Positions 1 to 10,241 of a stretch of DNA of 64,000 nt are shown in pieces (position 1 is the stretch's first letter; each line of letters opens with the position of its first letter). Origin of the DNA: an uncultured Alphaproteobacteria bacterium (lineage in GTDB: Bacteria; Pseudomonadota; Alphaproteobacteria; Micavibrionales; CSBR16-224); contig CATLPD010000005.1 of the NCBI GenBank assembly GCA_950054485.1, positions 1 to 64,000 on the forward strand. Reading direction: 5' to 3'. The notes beneath the pieces are model-generated. The model was not told where the DNA came from, searched no databases, and worked only from the letters and a program-made list of their open reading frames with translations. The position numbers and the translations under genes are program-made.

Positions 1-1386
1 TGCCTCCTATATTTAAGTCCAATCCATATATCAGTTCTAACTTTAAAACTGGACTCTTTTATAGGGGGCGGGTCAATAATAAAAGAGCTCAAGGATTTTA
101 TAGGTGCATCTGATGGGGAAGAGAAACACTCTTATATGTTGGATTTAATGGAAAGAGGAATTGTTATACATCATGGCTCTATTCCTTTAAAAGCCAGGTT
201 ATTAATTGAGGATTTTGTAAATCAGGGTTTTGCTAAGATTTGCTTTGCAACTTCGACTTTAATACAAGGTATCAACATGCCGTTTGATGCCGTTTGGATC
301 GATAATTTTACTTTTAGGGGTGATGAGGATAGCAAAACTCTTGGAATGAAAAACCTAATCGGACGTGCAGGGAGAATTACACAAGATAAAGAAGTTTTCG
401 ATTTTGGTTACGTAGTGGTAAATGAGCAGAACCGTAGCACTTTTTCTAAAAGGCTTACATCTATAAATAGACTTTCAGAGAATTCCGCATTAGATAGAGA
501 TATATCTGATATACCAGAAAATTTAAAAGATATTGCCGAGGCAACGAAAAATAATACTTTTGATATTGATTTAAATTTGACGGAAAAACAAATTGAGCGC
601 ATCAAAGAAGCGAATATTAATGATGATATTAAATTTATACTGGATGCCTTTATGGATGGGAACAGTATTATTAAAGAAAGCGTATACAGACAATTAAGCA
701 AGTCTGATAGAGATAAAGCCAAGCAAAGTTTCCAGCACGTCTTTTTAAGCCACCTCAGGAAAGAAGAGTTGTCTAGCCGAGAAAAATCTATTTTAAGTGT
801 TGCTATTTCAATTATGCTTTGGAGAGTTCAAGGGAAGTCTTTTAAGGAAATAATTTCTTTAAGGTATTCTTATTTAGCACAAAAAGACGAGCAACGTAAA
901 ATTGATGCACAATTACGTAACGGTGAAATTACTGCTGATGATGCATATAGATTAAAAAGACATTTGAAAATAAAATACAGTCAAGAGGCAGATGTTTTGC
1001 CAGGTACATCTACTGGAACAAATGTATTATTTAATACCAATCAGTCTGTATTAGACCTGGATTACGATAAGCTTGTTTACGATACTTATGATTACTTAGA
1101 TAAAGTTATTGGCCAGTGCTTAATAGACCCTATCACCGGAGCGTTAAAAATATTCTATGAGCAGACCCGTGATGAAAGGGCCAAGGCTTTAAGTAACTAT
1201 ATTAAATATGGCACTAACAAAGATAAAGAAATTTGGTTAATGAGATATGGTTTTGACCCAGAAAATATCGAATGGATTATAGATTTTATAATTTCGATTG
1301 ATGCCCAGGAAATTACTTTCAGTGATGATATTATCCAATTGCCCCCAGAGAAATACGCAGTTATAGAAAAGTTTGTCTATCAGTGA
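1..1386 (+). CDS. SF2 DEAD/DEAH-type helicase, C-terminal part (5' end outside window)
   Basis: The frame is open from base 1, so this is the C-terminal ~460 residues of a larger protein; the first in-frame ATG, at 136, is internal. The visible part is the second RecA-like helicase lobe: an HHGSIP segment, then ATSTLIQGINMPF (motif V region) and LIGRAGR (motif VI). This is the arrangement of Ski2-like and defence-associated SF2 helicases. A long charged region of unknown fold follows. The gene is AT-rich and lies next to a restriction-modification operon, so a defence helicase (for example of the Hachiman HamB kind) is possible. The N-terminal motifs and the upstream partner are not visible, so that is inference. 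Confidence 0.75.
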   Translation, partial: CLLYLSPIHISVLTLKLDSFIGGGSIIKELKDFIGASDGEEKHSYMLDLMERGIVIHHGSIPLKARLLIEDFVNQGFAKICFATSTLIQGINMPFDAVWIDNFTFRGDEDSKTLGMKNLIGRAGRITQDKEVFDFGYVVVNEQNRSTFSKRLTSINRLSENSALDRDISDIPENLKDIAEATKNNTFDIDLNLTEKQIERIKEANINDDIKFILDAFMDGNSIIKESVYRQLSKSDRDKAKQSFQHVFLSHLRKEELSSREKSILSVAISIMLWRVQGKSFKEIISLRYSYLAQKDEQRKIDAQLRNGEITADDAYRLKRHLKIKYSQEADVLPGTSTGTNVLFNTNQSVLDLDYDKLVYDTYDYLDKVIGQCLIDPITGALKIFYEQTRDERAKALSNYIKYGTNKDKEIWLMRYGFDPENIEWIIDFIISIDAQEITFSDDIIQLPPEKYAVIEKFVYQ

Positions 1387-1428
1387 TTAAAATAAATTAA
1401 GTTGCTTTAACGCTATTATTAGGGAGGC

Positions 1429-2103
1429 TTAATTTGACAATCCAAGCATATGACTGAAATATGCGGTAGCTGCAGCAGTTATTATTGCTATAAAAGCTCC
1501 GTAAAAGTATTGGCTACTAATTGTTTTTTGGAAAACCCTTTTTATAAAATTTCCTTTTTTTATTAGCCAAGTGCCCTCATCATAATAGCGAGTTAGATAA
1601 TCATATAAATTTGAAAACTTTATTACATCCGTATTTATAGTTATCTCCGTGTTGTCATGAACCCCATTTGGGGTGTTTTGTATAATACTACTATCATAAA
1701 GGAGAGCCTTAGTGGAATAAAAGTTATCGTTTAAAAGATCTATGTCGCTTTTTATATCCTTATAAAAAATTATTTCTCCATTTTTCCCTTCATAAAGATT
1801 TTTCAAGAATAAATAAGATTTATTTAGTTCGTTCATTAATTCTTTTGACAGATTTGTGTCTATGATAGGAAAGTTTAAGGTTGATAAACTAATAATCTCA
1901 TTTCCCTGTCTATTAATTTCGGGGCCCCAACCAAGTTCTTCAACTTCTTTTATGTGCTGTTTATTTTTTATCTGGAAATGATTAAAATTTATAATTTGTT
2001 TTTCCAAATAAAGCTCTTTAAAGACTTGGTTTAATAAATCAACTTTAATCGGCCCAAGTTCTTCTTTTCTATTCTTTATTTTTGTTTTATATATTTTGCC
2101 CAT
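1429..2103 (-). CDS. Hypothetical protein with C-terminal membrane anchor
   Basis: 224 residues of unrecognised family. The body is polar and rich in Lys, Asn, Ile and Glu. One hydrophobic segment (about residues 200-220, with FIAIITAAATAYF) lies next to the C-terminus and would leave most of the protein in the cytosol as a tail-anchored protein. It is convergent with the helicase fragment, 42 bp between stops. No good ribosome binding site precedes the ATG, so the start is uncertain. The strongly AT-rich codon use matches the helicase and differs from the core genes to the right, which suggests both arrived together. No function can be assigned. Confidence 0.6.
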   Translation of the reverse strand: MGKIYKTKIKNRKEELGPIKVDLLNQVFKELYLEKQIINFNHFQIKNKQHIKEVEELGWGPEINRQGNEIISLSTLNFPIIDTNLSKELMNELNKSYLFLKNLYEGKNGEIIFYKDIKSDIDLLNDNFYSTKALLYDSSIIQNTPNGVHDNTEITINTDVIKFSNLYDYLTRYYDEGTWLIKKGNFIKRVFQKTISSQYFYGAFIAIITAAATAYFSHMLGLSN

Positions 2104-2168
2104 ATTGGATTTTAAATTTAAAATAACCCTTATTACAACTTCTTATTTTTTATTTCGGCTAATAATCG

Positions 2169-2339
2169 TCAGATCTTGGGAGGGAAGGCGTGTACAATAG
2201 TCCATTCCGTAAGCCCTCGGATATAAAAAACGACGTCCAATCCCAGCTTAACGATAAACCACTCTTCATCTTGCTGAATTTGCATTAGAATACTGATTGA
2301 ATGATGTTCATTGACGTGGGCATATCGCTTGTTACGCAT
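2169..2339 (-). CDS. Possible small protein of 56 residues
   Basis: A short minus-strand frame, starting MRNKRYAHVNEHHSISILMQ and ending AFPPKI, fills most of the 327-base gap between the membrane-anchored protein and hsdR. Its composition looks protein-like, with alternating hydrophobic and charged residues and the stretch KLGLDVVFYIRGL. No clear ribosome binding site precedes it. It could be a real small gene or a remnant of a longer one. I do not recognise the family. Confidence 0.3.
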   Translation of the reverse strand: MRNKRYAHVNEHHSISILMQIQQDEEWFIVKLGLDVVFYIRGLTEWTIVHAFPPKI

Positions 2340-2341
2340 AG

Positions 2342-2359
2342 TCTGATAATGCTATCAGA
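2342..2359. other. Perfect hairpin/operator-like dyad
   Basis: TCTGATA-ATGC-TATCAGA forms a 7-bp perfect stem with a 4-base loop, just upstream of the small minus-strand frame and about 70 bases downstream of the hsdR stop. No T-run follows on either strand within a few bases, so an operator or RNA stem is likelier than a canonical terminator. Confidence 0.35.
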
Positions 2360-2430
2360 GGTTTATTTAGAGACCTTTTTTGTATTAGTAACGTCATAAA
2401 TACTTGTAGAAAATGGTGGTGATATACCAT

Positions 2431-5400
2431 TTACAAAACCCCGCCAACGCCTTTAAATTTTTCGACAAAGGCAGATATTTTCTGAAAAACAGTTTGTTTT
2501 TTTGATAGGTATTGTGGATTCAGGGGACTCATCTTGGGTAATATAGAATTTAGCTCAGTTCCGTTTTCTGTCGCAAATTCTCGTTTAATAGATGTCATTA
2601 AATAGCGTTTTGCAGCTTCGGCATTTAGATTTTCAGTCTCAATTAACTCATTGGCTTCACGACTTTGCTCTTTTTGAGCAAAGGTGAAAAATGCGTCGAT
2701 TACACTTGCTTTATTCCCAAGCTCATCCAAGTCGGTCTGGTTAATGAAGTCAACCACTAAACTCTCTTTCGCGCGATTTCCTATGCTAGCTCTTATCATG
2801 CGGCGAACATCTTCAACCAATTTAGTTTTATCTTTTATCTTTTTATTTTTTTCAAAAATTTGCTCTAAAATATAATCCAGATTAATTTCTTGAGATTTTA
2901 AAAGGTCAACCTCAAAAACCACATCATCCCAGTCTATATCAGACGTTTCTTGTTCGTTTGCAGCCTTTTCTCGCCGTAACCAATCGCGGATATCATTATA
3001 AGTTGATCTGTAATCTTGTATTTTGCGTTCTGCCGGAATATTTATTGATTGCAGAGTATTGAGGTCCTCATCACTTAAATAATGCTTTGCTTTGAATTCT
3101 TCTACGGCCTTATTATCGCTTGTATCTATACTCTGTAAGGCTTTTAAGCTTGCAAATTCGTCATAATTCTGAAGAATATTCTCAACACGTAAATATTCAC
3201 CAAAGAGCTTTGCAAAGGCTTTCTTGTCAGATTCTTTGATAATATCCTCAGGATTGGGAAAACGCTGTTCTAGTTCAGTGACAACATCAATAAAGCCACG
3301 ACGAGCCTCACCCGAGGAAGCATCACTAAAGCCTTCCATATATTCTTTATAGCTTTTCTCTAAAACAACGTTTTTAGTATTGTTATCACCAAAAAGGGTA
3401 ATAGCGTCAATCGTCGCCTGTTCCAAATCACGGAAGGTAACGATATTACCAAAGGTTTTAGTGGCGTCATAAATGCGGTTTGTCCGTGAATATGCTTGCA
3501 TCAAACCATGATAACGAAGATTTTTATCAACAAACAAGGTGTTGAGTGTAGGGGCATCAAAGCCTGTTAAAAACATTCCAACAACAATCAGTAGGTCAAT
3601 TTCCTTGGATTTAACACGCTTGGCTAAATCTCGGTAGTAGTTTTGAAACCCATTACTATCGACGCTGAAATTAGTTTTAAAAAATGTATTATAATCATTG
3701 ATGGCAGCACTTAAAAATTCTTTGGCGCTACTATTCATCGCTGATACATCAAAACTTTCATCGGGAATTTCCCCAATAGCGTCCTGCTCTTCATTGGCAT
3801 TAAAAGAAAATATAGTGGCAATCTTAAGGGGTTTATCACTATTTAATTGTAGGTTGTTAAGCATTTCATAGTAGCATTTTGCTGCATCTACGCTATTAAC
3901 TGCAAACATTGCATTGAAACCTTTGTTTCCGCCTTGTAAGCGGTGAGTCTTTAGACGAAAATTGTTCAAAATATATTGGGATATCTCACGAATGCGTTCC
4001 GGATGCAGTAGGGCTTTTTTATTCTCAGCGGCGCTGAGCTTTCTCTCGTCTTGTTCGATTTCGAATTCTTTAAAGGATGGGCGTACATCATTGTAGTCCA
4101 CCTTAAACTTAAGAACTTTTTCATCACGAATAGCATCGGTTATCACGTATGAATGAAGCTCACGACCAAACACGCTGGCTGTAGTATCTGCGCCAAGAGC
4201 ATTTTGCGGAAAAATTGGCGTACCGGTAAATCCAAATTGATAGAAGCGTTTGAATTTCTTTTTAAGGTTTTTCTGTGCTTCGCCGAATTGACTACGGTGA
4301 CATTCATCAAAAATTAATACGACCTGTTTATTATAGACAGGCAGATCATTTTCACTTTTCATCAAATTATTTAGTTTTTGAATGGTGGTTACAATAATTT
4401 TATTGTCGTCTTTATCAATGTTACGTTTAAGCCCAGCAGTGCTATCCGAACCATTCACGCTATCAGGTGAGAATCGCTGATATTCTTTCATAGTCTGGTA
4501 ATCGAGGTCTTTTCGATCAACAACGAAAAAGACTTTGTCAATAAAATCAAGCTCGGTTGTTAAGCGCGCAGCTTTAAAACTGGTCAGCGTTTTACCTGAG
4601 CCTGTTGTGTGCCAGATATATCCGCCGCTGTCAGGATTGCTCCAGTTTTTTGCGAGATATGAGCTTTTAATCTTCCACATAATACGCTCAGTCGCGGCAA
4701 TCTGATAGGGGCGCATGACAAGCAAGGTATTGCTGACATCAAAAACGGAATAATGAAAAAGCACATTCAGCAAGGTGTTTTTCTGGAAAAATGTCGCGGT
4801 AAAATCCTTCAAGTCTTTAATCAGACTGTTGTCAGCTTTTGCCCAATTCATGGTGAAGTCATAGCTGTTTTTATTGCGCTGAGTCGTATTCGCGAAATAA
4901 CGTGTATTGGTTCCGTTTGAAATTACAAACAACTGCAAATATTTATAGAGCGAATTTTCGCTATTAAAGCTTTCTTTGCTGTAACGATGAATTTGGTTAA
5001 AAGCCTCGCGAATGGCGACGCCGCGCTTTTTCAGCTCAATCTGCACCAGGGGTAAACCATTCACTAAAATCGTTACATCATATCGATTTGCATGTGTGCC
5101 AGACTGCTCAAATTGCTTGATAATTTGTACTTTGTTGCGAGAAATATTGGATTTATCAACCAAATAAATATTTTGAATGCGCCCATCATCAAATACGAAA
5201 TCATGGATGTAATCATCATGAATTTTACGGGTCTTATCGACAATGCCGTCGCTGGGTTTATCTAGGAATGTTTCAACAAACCGCGCCCATTCTGCATCAG
5301 TGAACTGCACATTATTGAGGGTTTGTAATTGTGCCCGCACATTGGTCAGCATGGCATCTGGCGTTGTAAGATCGGGCAGGAATTCATAGCCCTGTTTGAC

Positions 5401-5532
5401 CAGATCGGAAACAAGCTCACGTTCCAAATCACCTTCAGATTGGTAACTATCAGCAACCGGCCATTCCTTGATATATTTATCAAGGACAATAAAGCGGTTT
5501 GATTCTGCGATGGGTTTAGTTTGTTGCTGCAT
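2431..5532 (-). CDS. hsdR: Type I restriction enzyme subunit R (HsdR)
   Basis: Motor and nuclease subunit of a type I restriction-modification complex. It translocates and cleaves unmodified DNA together with HsdM and HsdS. 1033 residues from the chosen start. An N-terminal PD-(D/E)xK nuclease shows D152 and the E166-L-K168 pair. The SF2 motor follows, with TTGSGKT at 309-315 (Walker A), DECH at 409-412 and FTGTP after it, then a helicase C lobe with FLTGFDAP and SRTNR. Codons in frame upstream give a longer frame, but AAGGAGG lies 6 bases before the ATG at 5532, so translation should start MQQQTKP there. This overlaps the 3' end of the ATPase gene by 17 bp and suggests translational coupling. 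Last gene of the hsd operon. Confidence 0.95.
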   Translation of the reverse strand: MQQQTKPIAESNRFIVLDKYIKEWPVADSYQSEGDLERELVSDLVKQGYEFLPDLTTPDAMLTNVRAQLQTLNNVQFTDAEWARFVETFLDKPSDGIVDKTRKIHDDYIHDFVFDDGRIQNIYLVDKSNISRNKVQIIKQFEQSGTHANRYDVTILVNGLPLVQIELKKRGVAIREAFNQIHRYSKESFNSENSLYKYLQLFVISNGTNTRYFANTTQRNKNSYDFTMNWAKADNSLIKDLKDFTATFFQKNTLLNVLFHYSVFDVSNTLLVMRPYQIAATERIMWKIKSSYLAKNWSNPDSGGYIWHTTGSGKTLTSFKAARLTTELDFIDKVFFVVDRKDLDYQTMKEYQRFSPDSVNGSDSTAGLKRNIDKDDNKIIVTTIQKLNNLMKSENDLPVYNKQVVLIFDECHRSQFGEAQKNLKKKFKRFYQFGFTGTPIFPQNALGADTTASVFGRELHSYVITDAIRDEKVLKFKVDYNDVRPSFKEFEIEQDERKLSAAENKKALLHPERIREISQYILNNFRLKTHRLQGGNKGFNAMFAVNSVDAAKCYYEMLNNLQLNSDKPLKIATIFSFNANEEQDAIGEIPDESFDVSAMNSSAKEFLSAAINDYNTFFKTNFSVDSNGFQNYYRDLAKRVKSKEIDLLIVVGMFLTGFDAPTLNTLFVDKNLRYHGLMQAYSRTNRIYDATKTFGNIVTFRDLEQATIDAITLFGDNNTKNVVLEKSYKEYMEGFSDASSGEARRGFIDVVTELEQRFPNPEDIIKESDKKAFAKLFGEYLRVENILQNYDEFASLKALQSIDTSDNKAVEEFKAKHYLSDEDLNTLQSINIPAERKIQDYRSTYNDIRDWLRREKAANEQETSDIDWDDVVFEVDLLKSQEINLDYILEQIFEKNKKIKDKTKLVEDVRRMIRASIGNRAKESLVVDFINQTDLDELGNKASVIDAFFTFAQKEQSREANELIETENLNAEAAKRYLMTSIKREFATENGTELNSILPKMSPLNPQYLSKKQTVFQKISAFVEKFKGVGGVL

Positions 5533-7135
5533 TTTCATCCTCCTTATACCAAGATCCATATTGATCCAAATTATCAAGTAAAAGCTTTACAGTTTGCTGT
5601 TGCGGTGGTGTTATCTCAGTAATCTCTTCATTAGACAGCTTTGAATGACTTAAGGAATTCATAAGAGCGATGTATGATTTCTTATTGCCTTCGACTGTAT
5701 CTAGTAAATCTGCCCAGTCTTTATAGCCTAAAAATGCTCCTGTCTTTTCATACAAGTTCCGCAACAATGTGAAATGATAGCGCTGTGCGGTGTTTTCTTT
5801 TATAGCCTTTTCAATCAATCCCTTAATATGCAGATGATAAGAAAACGCCTTGTTTGAACCGCCCTTTTTTTCTTCTAAATCATACTCATCTTCATTGAAT
5901 CTACTTAGGATATAACCGCTGTTAATGCCAAGTTGACTGTAAAGGACATTATAGAAGAAGGGGCTGTGTGTCGTTATAATAAATTTTAAATGATCTGGAG
6001 CATCTTTAATAAGTTTTGCCACATTTACAGCAAGTTCAATCAAGTGATTTTCATCAAGCGAGCTTACTGGGTCATCAATGAACACATATTTCAGTTCATT
6101 AAATTGATCTGTTTCCCGTTCCTCTGGGTCTACAATATTCAAAATATCAACCACTTGATTGAGCAATGTATAAAAAACACTCCATATAAAGTTGCTCTCT
6201 TCACCCTTTGATATTTTGATATGCGCCACACGTTCTCCAAGTGTGGTGGTCATTTCTTGTAGCTGTGTTTTGAGTTTTGAAAAAGTCACCTCAGAAAAGG
6301 CTGGCACCTTTATTTCTACTTCCTTCCCGTTCGGATCATTCTTTTTGTATTTATATTCTTCGTTAAACAGAGGAATGATCTTACTATTTGAATAGCGTTG
6401 GAAATTGGCGGCTATATTTTGATCCTGTCCTTGGTCTTTAAGAAAGGTCATTACCCAATAAGTAAAGCTATTTGGCTGGATTTTTAGTTTGGGTTCTGTA
6501 TCAAATTCCAAATCATTATCCCAGTAAAACAAGTCTTCAGTATGAGCATTGTAATAAAGAAATTTTTTACTGGATGGACCTGCAGATTCATCCTCACTTT
6601 TAGGGGCTATTATGTCTTTGAGAGCACGCGAAAGGCGAGTTTTGCCCGTACCATTAAAGGCATAAATCAACTGCACTTTTTTATTAGTATTCTTTAATTT
6701 ATGGGCAATCCCTGTGAGTGATTTTAAATAGCCCTCATAAAAATCAGAAATATCGCATTCCTTAACAGCCCAATGCCCCCTGTGAAACTCAAAATCATCT
6801 ATACCTAATTTTTGCTGATGCTCCTTTAAAATACCTCTGGTTAAAGGATAGTGGTCTTTGTCAAATATATACTTAGCGCGTAGGTTATTAGAATTAACTT
6901 TGATATCGGTAATTTTTCCAATTCTTGCATCAGCGACTTCATCCTCGACCGCAAAAATGGTTGGCAGGCTCTTGAGCTTATTTATTGCATCGTGGTCTAA
7001 GGTTTGAAATTGCCCTCTGACAGGGTCTTCCGTGTATTCTAAAAACCTGCTCAAAGGAATGTTGAATTCCCCTTGATCGCCTGAGTAAAAGCCAGGTACG
7101 CTCGCCATGATGAGGTTGTACAATTGACCGCTCAT
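5516..7135 (-). CDS. PrrC/RloC-like ABC-ATPase, candidate anticodon nuclease in the hsd operon
   Basis: 539 residues. Seen: Walker A NGTGKT at 161-166; an ISKGE signature-like motif at 308-312; Walker B with FIDDP at 352-356; D-loop SSLD at 358-361; and an H-loop TTH at 388-390. The C-terminal region contains R459-x3-E463 and H497. PrrC, the tRNA anticodon nuclease associated with type IC systems, uses an Arg-x3-Glu and a His about 32 residues later (Arg320/Glu324/His356 in E. coli); here the Glu-His distance is 34. The gene lies between hsdS and hsdR, the prrC position, and starts directly after the hsdS stop. About 150 residues precede Walker A, a module not expected in PrrC. If active, it would cleave tRNA when the restriction complex is inhibited. 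Alternative: an ATPase of the same superfamily with another effector. Confidence 0.65.
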   Translation of the reverse strand: MSGQLYNLIMASVPGFYSGDQGEFNIPLSRFLEYTEDPVRGQFQTLDHDAINKLKSLPTIFAVEDEVADARIGKITDIKVNSNNLRAKYIFDKDHYPLTRGILKEHQQKLGIDDFEFHRGHWAVKECDISDFYEGYLKSLTGIAHKLKNTNKKVQLIYAFNGTGKTRLSRALKDIIAPKSEDESAGPSSKKFLYYNAHTEDLFYWDNDLEFDTEPKLKIQPNSFTYWVMTFLKDQGQDQNIAANFQRYSNSKIIPLFNEEYKYKKNDPNGKEVEIKVPAFSEVTFSKLKTQLQEMTTTLGERVAHIKISKGEESNFIWSVFYTLLNQVVDILNIVDPEERETDQFNELKYVFIDDPVSSLDENHLIELAVNVAKLIKDAPDHLKFIITTHSPFFYNVLYSQLGINSGYILSRFNEDEYDLEEKKGGSNKAFSYHLHIKGLIEKAIKENTAQRYHFTLLRNLYEKTGAFLGYKDWADLLDTVEGNKKSYIALMNSLSHSKLSNEEITEITPPQQQTVKLLLDNLDQYGSWYKEDENAATN

Positions 7136-8347
7136 CTACGCTGCTTCCTCCATAGGTTTGGATAAATTCAGCAATAAATCACGGTAATATTCGTATTGTT
7201 TTTGGCGCAGTTCAATTTCACGCGGAAGGCCTTCGCTTATGGAATTGGTCAACGCATCGAATTTATCGAGAATGACAACGATCCTTTCTTTTTCTTTCAA
7301 TGATGGATCGGGAATGCTTATGATTTCTAAATTCTTTTTATTCAATTTTGGTTGGGCTGCACCAGAAATATACGGTGTCAGGTCAATACTATTAAGATAA
7401 TATTCAACGAACTTTCGTTCCGCATACGTTTCAAATTCAAGCACATGGGCATGATTGTTAACCCAGTTTTTACCGCTAATGCTAAATGCTATAGGGGTGT
7501 TTCTGGCTAATAGATTTGCTCCATCTTCAGACACAAGCAAATAATTGCCATCAAAAATGTAATCTTTAACGTAGTCTACGATGCCAGACGCACCATAATA
7601 AGGTATTTCCCCAGGTTCTCGCAAGCGGCTGGTGATTGGTTTACGCTTTGAGTCTAGGTTTTTAGAAAGTTCACCGAGCGGCTTGAAGCTGACATTAGTG
7701 TCATCGGAAAAAGTGAGGAGTTGGTCACGGTAGTAGTTGTATTGTTTTTTGCGGGCTGTAAGCTCGGCTGTAAGCTCGGCTTTAAGGGCGGTAAAAGCGT
7801 CCAGAATCCGCACAATCTCGGCCTGTATCGCTAACGACTTTTCCGGATCGTCAGGGCATGGGATTGGGACTAGGTGCTCCTCCATTTTACTTTTGCGGAT
7901 TGATGGCACAGCCCCTGAATCATTAGCCAAAGTGCTCAGATTTATTGTTTGCATCCAATAAAAAAGAAAGCGAGACATAACCTTTTCATTCGGTATCAGT
8001 CCCATAACGTTATTATCATAGGCGGATGACGATAATAGGACGCGTTTCTTGTTTGTCGCAACTGCAGCTCCAATTTTCGGAAAAATTATTGTTCCTGCAG
8101 GCGCTGGAGAGATGCCAAGTTTTTTTATGACTTCATCATCAATATAGTTATTAGCTCTATCCATCATTGTTTCATTACCAACGATATTCATGTCGCTAAC
8201 TTTATAGAATGGATATATTCCTTCAGATTTCCCTTGATAGGCATTTGGAAATCCCCATCCACTCCGAACTTCAGAGATTTTTCTTAACGGCAGCCACTCA
8301 ACGTCTGCACCATCCAAAAGTTTTTCTAAAAAATTGGCCTCGCTCAT
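7136..8347 (-). CDS. hsdS: Type I restriction-modification specificity subunit (HsdS)
   Basis: DNA-recognition subunit that sets the target of both methylation and restriction. 403 residues with the classic two-fold layout: target-recognition domain 1 (about 1-170), a central conserved helix (about 172-212), target-recognition domain 2, and a C-terminal conserved helix. The central helix has [20 protein letters not shown] followed by KQYNYYRD, and the C-terminal helix repeats the theme with LDKFDALTN and KQYEYYRD. The TAEL repeat in the spacer is the type IC (EcoR124) hallmark; its copy number sets the gap in the bipartite target. The start overlaps the hsdM stop by 4 bp (ATGA), and the TAG stop directly abuts the ATG of the next gene. 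Confidence 0.93.
   Translation of the reverse strand: MSEANFLEKLLDGADVEWLPLRKISEVRSGWGFPNAYQGKSEGIYPFYKVSDMNIVGNETMMDRANNYIDDEVIKKLGISPAPAGTIIFPKIGAAVATNKKRVLLSSSAYDNNVMGLIPNEKVMSRFLFYWMQTINLSTLANDSGAVPSIRKSKMEEHLVPIPCPDDPEKSLAIQAEIVRILDAFTALKAELTAELTARKKQYNYYRDQLLTFSDDTNVSFKPLGELSKNLDSKRKPITSRLREPGEIPYYGASGIVDYVKDYIFDGNYLLVSEDGANLLARNTPIAFSISGKNWVNNHAHVLEFETYAERKFVEYYLNSIDLTPYISGAAQPKLNKKNLEIISIPDPSLKEKERIVVILDKFDALTNSISEGLPREIELRQKQYEYYRDLLLNLSKPMEEAA
7754..7789 (-). repeat. 12-bp tandem repeat in hsdS spacer helix (TAEL repeats)
   Basis: On the plus strand GGCTGTAAGCTC occurs twice in tandem (7754-7765 and 7766-7777), followed by a degenerate third unit, GGCTTTAAGGGC. Each unit encodes four residues of the AEL-T repeat in HsdS (about 189-198). 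In EcoR124-type enzymes, gain or loss of one such unit changes the spacing of the recognition sequence, so this is a possible specificity-switching site. Confidence 0.8.
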
Positions 8348-9891
8348 GCATTGATCTCCGCAATGATGGCATCGATATCGGTGCGGAGCTTGGTGATGTT
8401 TTTCACCGTAGCATCGATATCGGCATTTAGTTTAACAATATCGGTCTTTTCCCGCTTGTCTTCTGGTTCAATATACGAACTTACCGACAGATTATAATCA
8501 TTGGCGACGATTTTATCATATGGAATGCTTTCGGCAATGTGATCAACTTTTTCTTTGCTATCAAACATATCCATGATGCGCTGGATATGGTCATCATACA
8601 TCACGTTATTATTGGTTTCTTTTTTGAAGAATTTTTCCCCGCTGGCATCAATAAACTGGATATCCGTGTTGGGTTTGTTTTTGGCAAGTACCAAAATGGT
8701 CACGGCGATAGTTGTGCCGTAAAACAGATTAGGCGCCAAGGAAATGATCGTTTCAACATAATTATTATCGACCAGAAATTTACGGATTTTCTGTTCCGCC
8801 CCGCCACGATAGAAAATACCGGGGAAGCAGACAATCGCCGCACGGCCTTTGCTGGATAGATAGCTAAGCGCATGAAGGACAAAGGCAAAATCCGCCTTTG
8901 ATTTTGGTGCAAGCACGCCCGCAGGGGCAAAACGGTCATCATTAATCAGGGTCGGATCGTCAGAGCCAATCCAGCTCACCGAATATGGCGGGTTGGAAAC
9001 AATAGCATCGAACGGTTTATCATCACCGAAATGCGGATCAATCAGGGTATTGCCCAGCTGGATATTGAATTTATCGTAGTTGATGTTGTGCAAGAACATA
9101 TTCATGCGGGCAAGGTTGTAAGTGGTATGGTTGATTTCCTGCCCGAAAAAGCCTTCTTCCACGATATGTGCATCAAAATGCTTTTTGGCCTGCAATAGTA
9201 ATGACCCAGAACCACAGGCAGGATCATAGATTTTATTCACCTTGGTTTGACCATGCATTGCCAACTGTGCGATCAGCTTTGATACATGTTGCGGGGTAAA
9301 GAATTCACCGCCTGATTTACCGGCATTGGCGGCATAGTTGGAAATGAGGAATTCATACGCATCACCGAACAGGTCAATTTGAGATCCGTGGAAATCGCCA
9401 AACTCTAAATCCGCTACACCTTTAATGACGGAGGCAAGGCGTGAGTTTTTGTCTTTGACTGTATTACCAAGGCGGTTGCTGGTGGTATCAAAATCGGCAA
9501 ACAGGCCTTTGATATCTTGCTCTGATGGATAACCGTTAGCCGAAGCCTCAATCTCGGCAAAGATTTTGGCAAGGTCAGTATTCAGGCTTTCGTTAGTGTT
9601 GGCAGTTTTGGCAATATTAACAAAAAGCTGACTTGGGTAAATAAAATAGCCTTTAGTTTTGATGGCATCATCTTTAATTTCAGGGGTGATAACGCTATCG
9701 GCAAGCTGGGCATAGTTGATGCTGTCATCATCGGCTTCGATATAGCTGGCGAAATTTTCGCTTATAAAACGGTAAAATAGCGTGCCAAGGACATATTGCT
9801 TAAAATCCCACCCATCAACCGCACCGCGCACATCATTGGCAATTTTCCAAATTTGACGCTGTAGCGCATCACGCTGTTGTTTACCTGTCAT
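8344..9891 (-). CDS. hsdM: Type I restriction-modification methyltransferase subunit (HsdM)
   Basis: N6-adenine DNA methyltransferase of the type I complex, using S-adenosylmethionine to protect host target sites. 515 residues: an N-terminal HsdM helical domain (about 1-150), then the catalytic domain with the FFTPQHV entry motif at 197-203, DPACGSGS at 223-230 (motif I, AdoMet binding) and NPPY at 300-303 (motif IV, catalysis), and a C-terminal helix for HsdS contact. First gene of the four-gene minus-strand operon. AAGGG lies 7 bases before the ATG. Codon use is closer to the core genes than that of the first 2 kb. Confidence 0.95.
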   Translation of the reverse strand: MTGKQQRDALQRQIWKIANDVRGAVDGWDFKQYVLGTLFYRFISENFASYIEADDDSINYAQLADSVITPEIKDDAIKTKGYFIYPSQLFVNIAKTANTNESLNTDLAKIFAEIEASANGYPSEQDIKGLFADFDTTSNRLGNTVKDKNSRLASVIKGVADLEFGDFHGSQIDLFGDAYEFLISNYAANAGKSGGEFFTPQHVSKLIAQLAMHGQTKVNKIYDPACGSGSLLLQAKKHFDAHIVEEGFFGQEINHTTYNLARMNMFLHNINYDKFNIQLGNTLIDPHFGDDKPFDAIVSNPPYSVSWIGSDDPTLINDDRFAPAGVLAPKSKADFAFVLHALSYLSSKGRAAIVCFPGIFYRGGAEQKIRKFLVDNNYVETIISLAPNLFYGTTIAVTILVLAKNKPNTDIQFIDASGEKFFKKETNNNVMYDDHIQRIMDMFDSKEKVDHIAESIPYDKIVANDYNLSVSSYIEPEDKREKTDIVKLNADIDATVKNITKLRTDIDAIIAEINA

Positions 9892-10082
9892 AATTAGCCC
9901 TTATTTTTTATAAATCTCTTTAAAAAGAAAATCATTTTACAGGCCTTTTAGCAACTATTTATTCTACAAACAACTTGATATCCATACACATAGCAAGCTA
10001 ATCTACTGATGTGAATGCGGTTTTGCGTATTCGCCGGGGCTTTGTAACCTCGTGCATAGCGGTTGATATCACCGTTAATGGT
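9892..10082. other. Divergent intergenic region between hsdM and the leader RNA
   Basis: AT-rich near hsdM, then mixed. It must contain the hsd operon promoter (minus strand) and probably the leader RNA promoter (plus strand), but I see no convincing -35/-10 pair for either. A small dyad, CACC-GTTAAT-GGTG, lies at its right end. A 61-residue minus-strand frame here has no features of a gene. Confidence 0.4.
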
Positions 10083-10219
10083 GTCGCCTTTCGATCTCTC
10101 TATTGAGACCGGGAGGCGACGATGTATGTCCAAGCCTCGCGGCCGAAAGATCGTCGCGGTTGTCTATGCACAACTTACAAACTCCCGGTCACCAGAGCAT
10201 TTAAGCCTGGTGACTTTTT
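10083..10219 (+). ncRNA. Structured leader RNA or small RNA ending in an intrinsic terminator
   Basis: Several perfect pairings can be read. GACCGGGAG (10107-10115) pairs with CTCCCGGTC (10182-10190). GCGACGAT (10116-10123) pairs with ATCGTCGC (10150-10157). GTTGT (10159-10163) pairs with ACAAC (10170-10174). GTCACCAG (10188-10195) pairs with CTGGTGAC (10207-10214) and is followed by TTTTT. GTCGCCT (10083-10089) can instead take AGGCGAC (10114-10120), and the terminator stem shares GTC with the outer stem. Such mutually exclusive pairs are the pattern of an attenuator. The T-run ends 9 bases before the Shine-Dalgarno of the lipoprotein gene. It matches no riboswitch class I know; a free-standing small RNA is the alternative. 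Confidence 0.6.
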
Positions 10220-10241
10220 GTTTATAAAAAGGAGTTATCAA

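Noticed and set aside
9948-10133. 61-residue minus-strand frame between hsdM and the leader RNA
   Set aside because: It overlaps the stems of the leader RNA and has no ribosome site or motif.
10083-10219. Retron ncRNA or integron attC site
   Set aside because: No reverse transcriptase gene is near, and the attC core motifs are not present in the right form.
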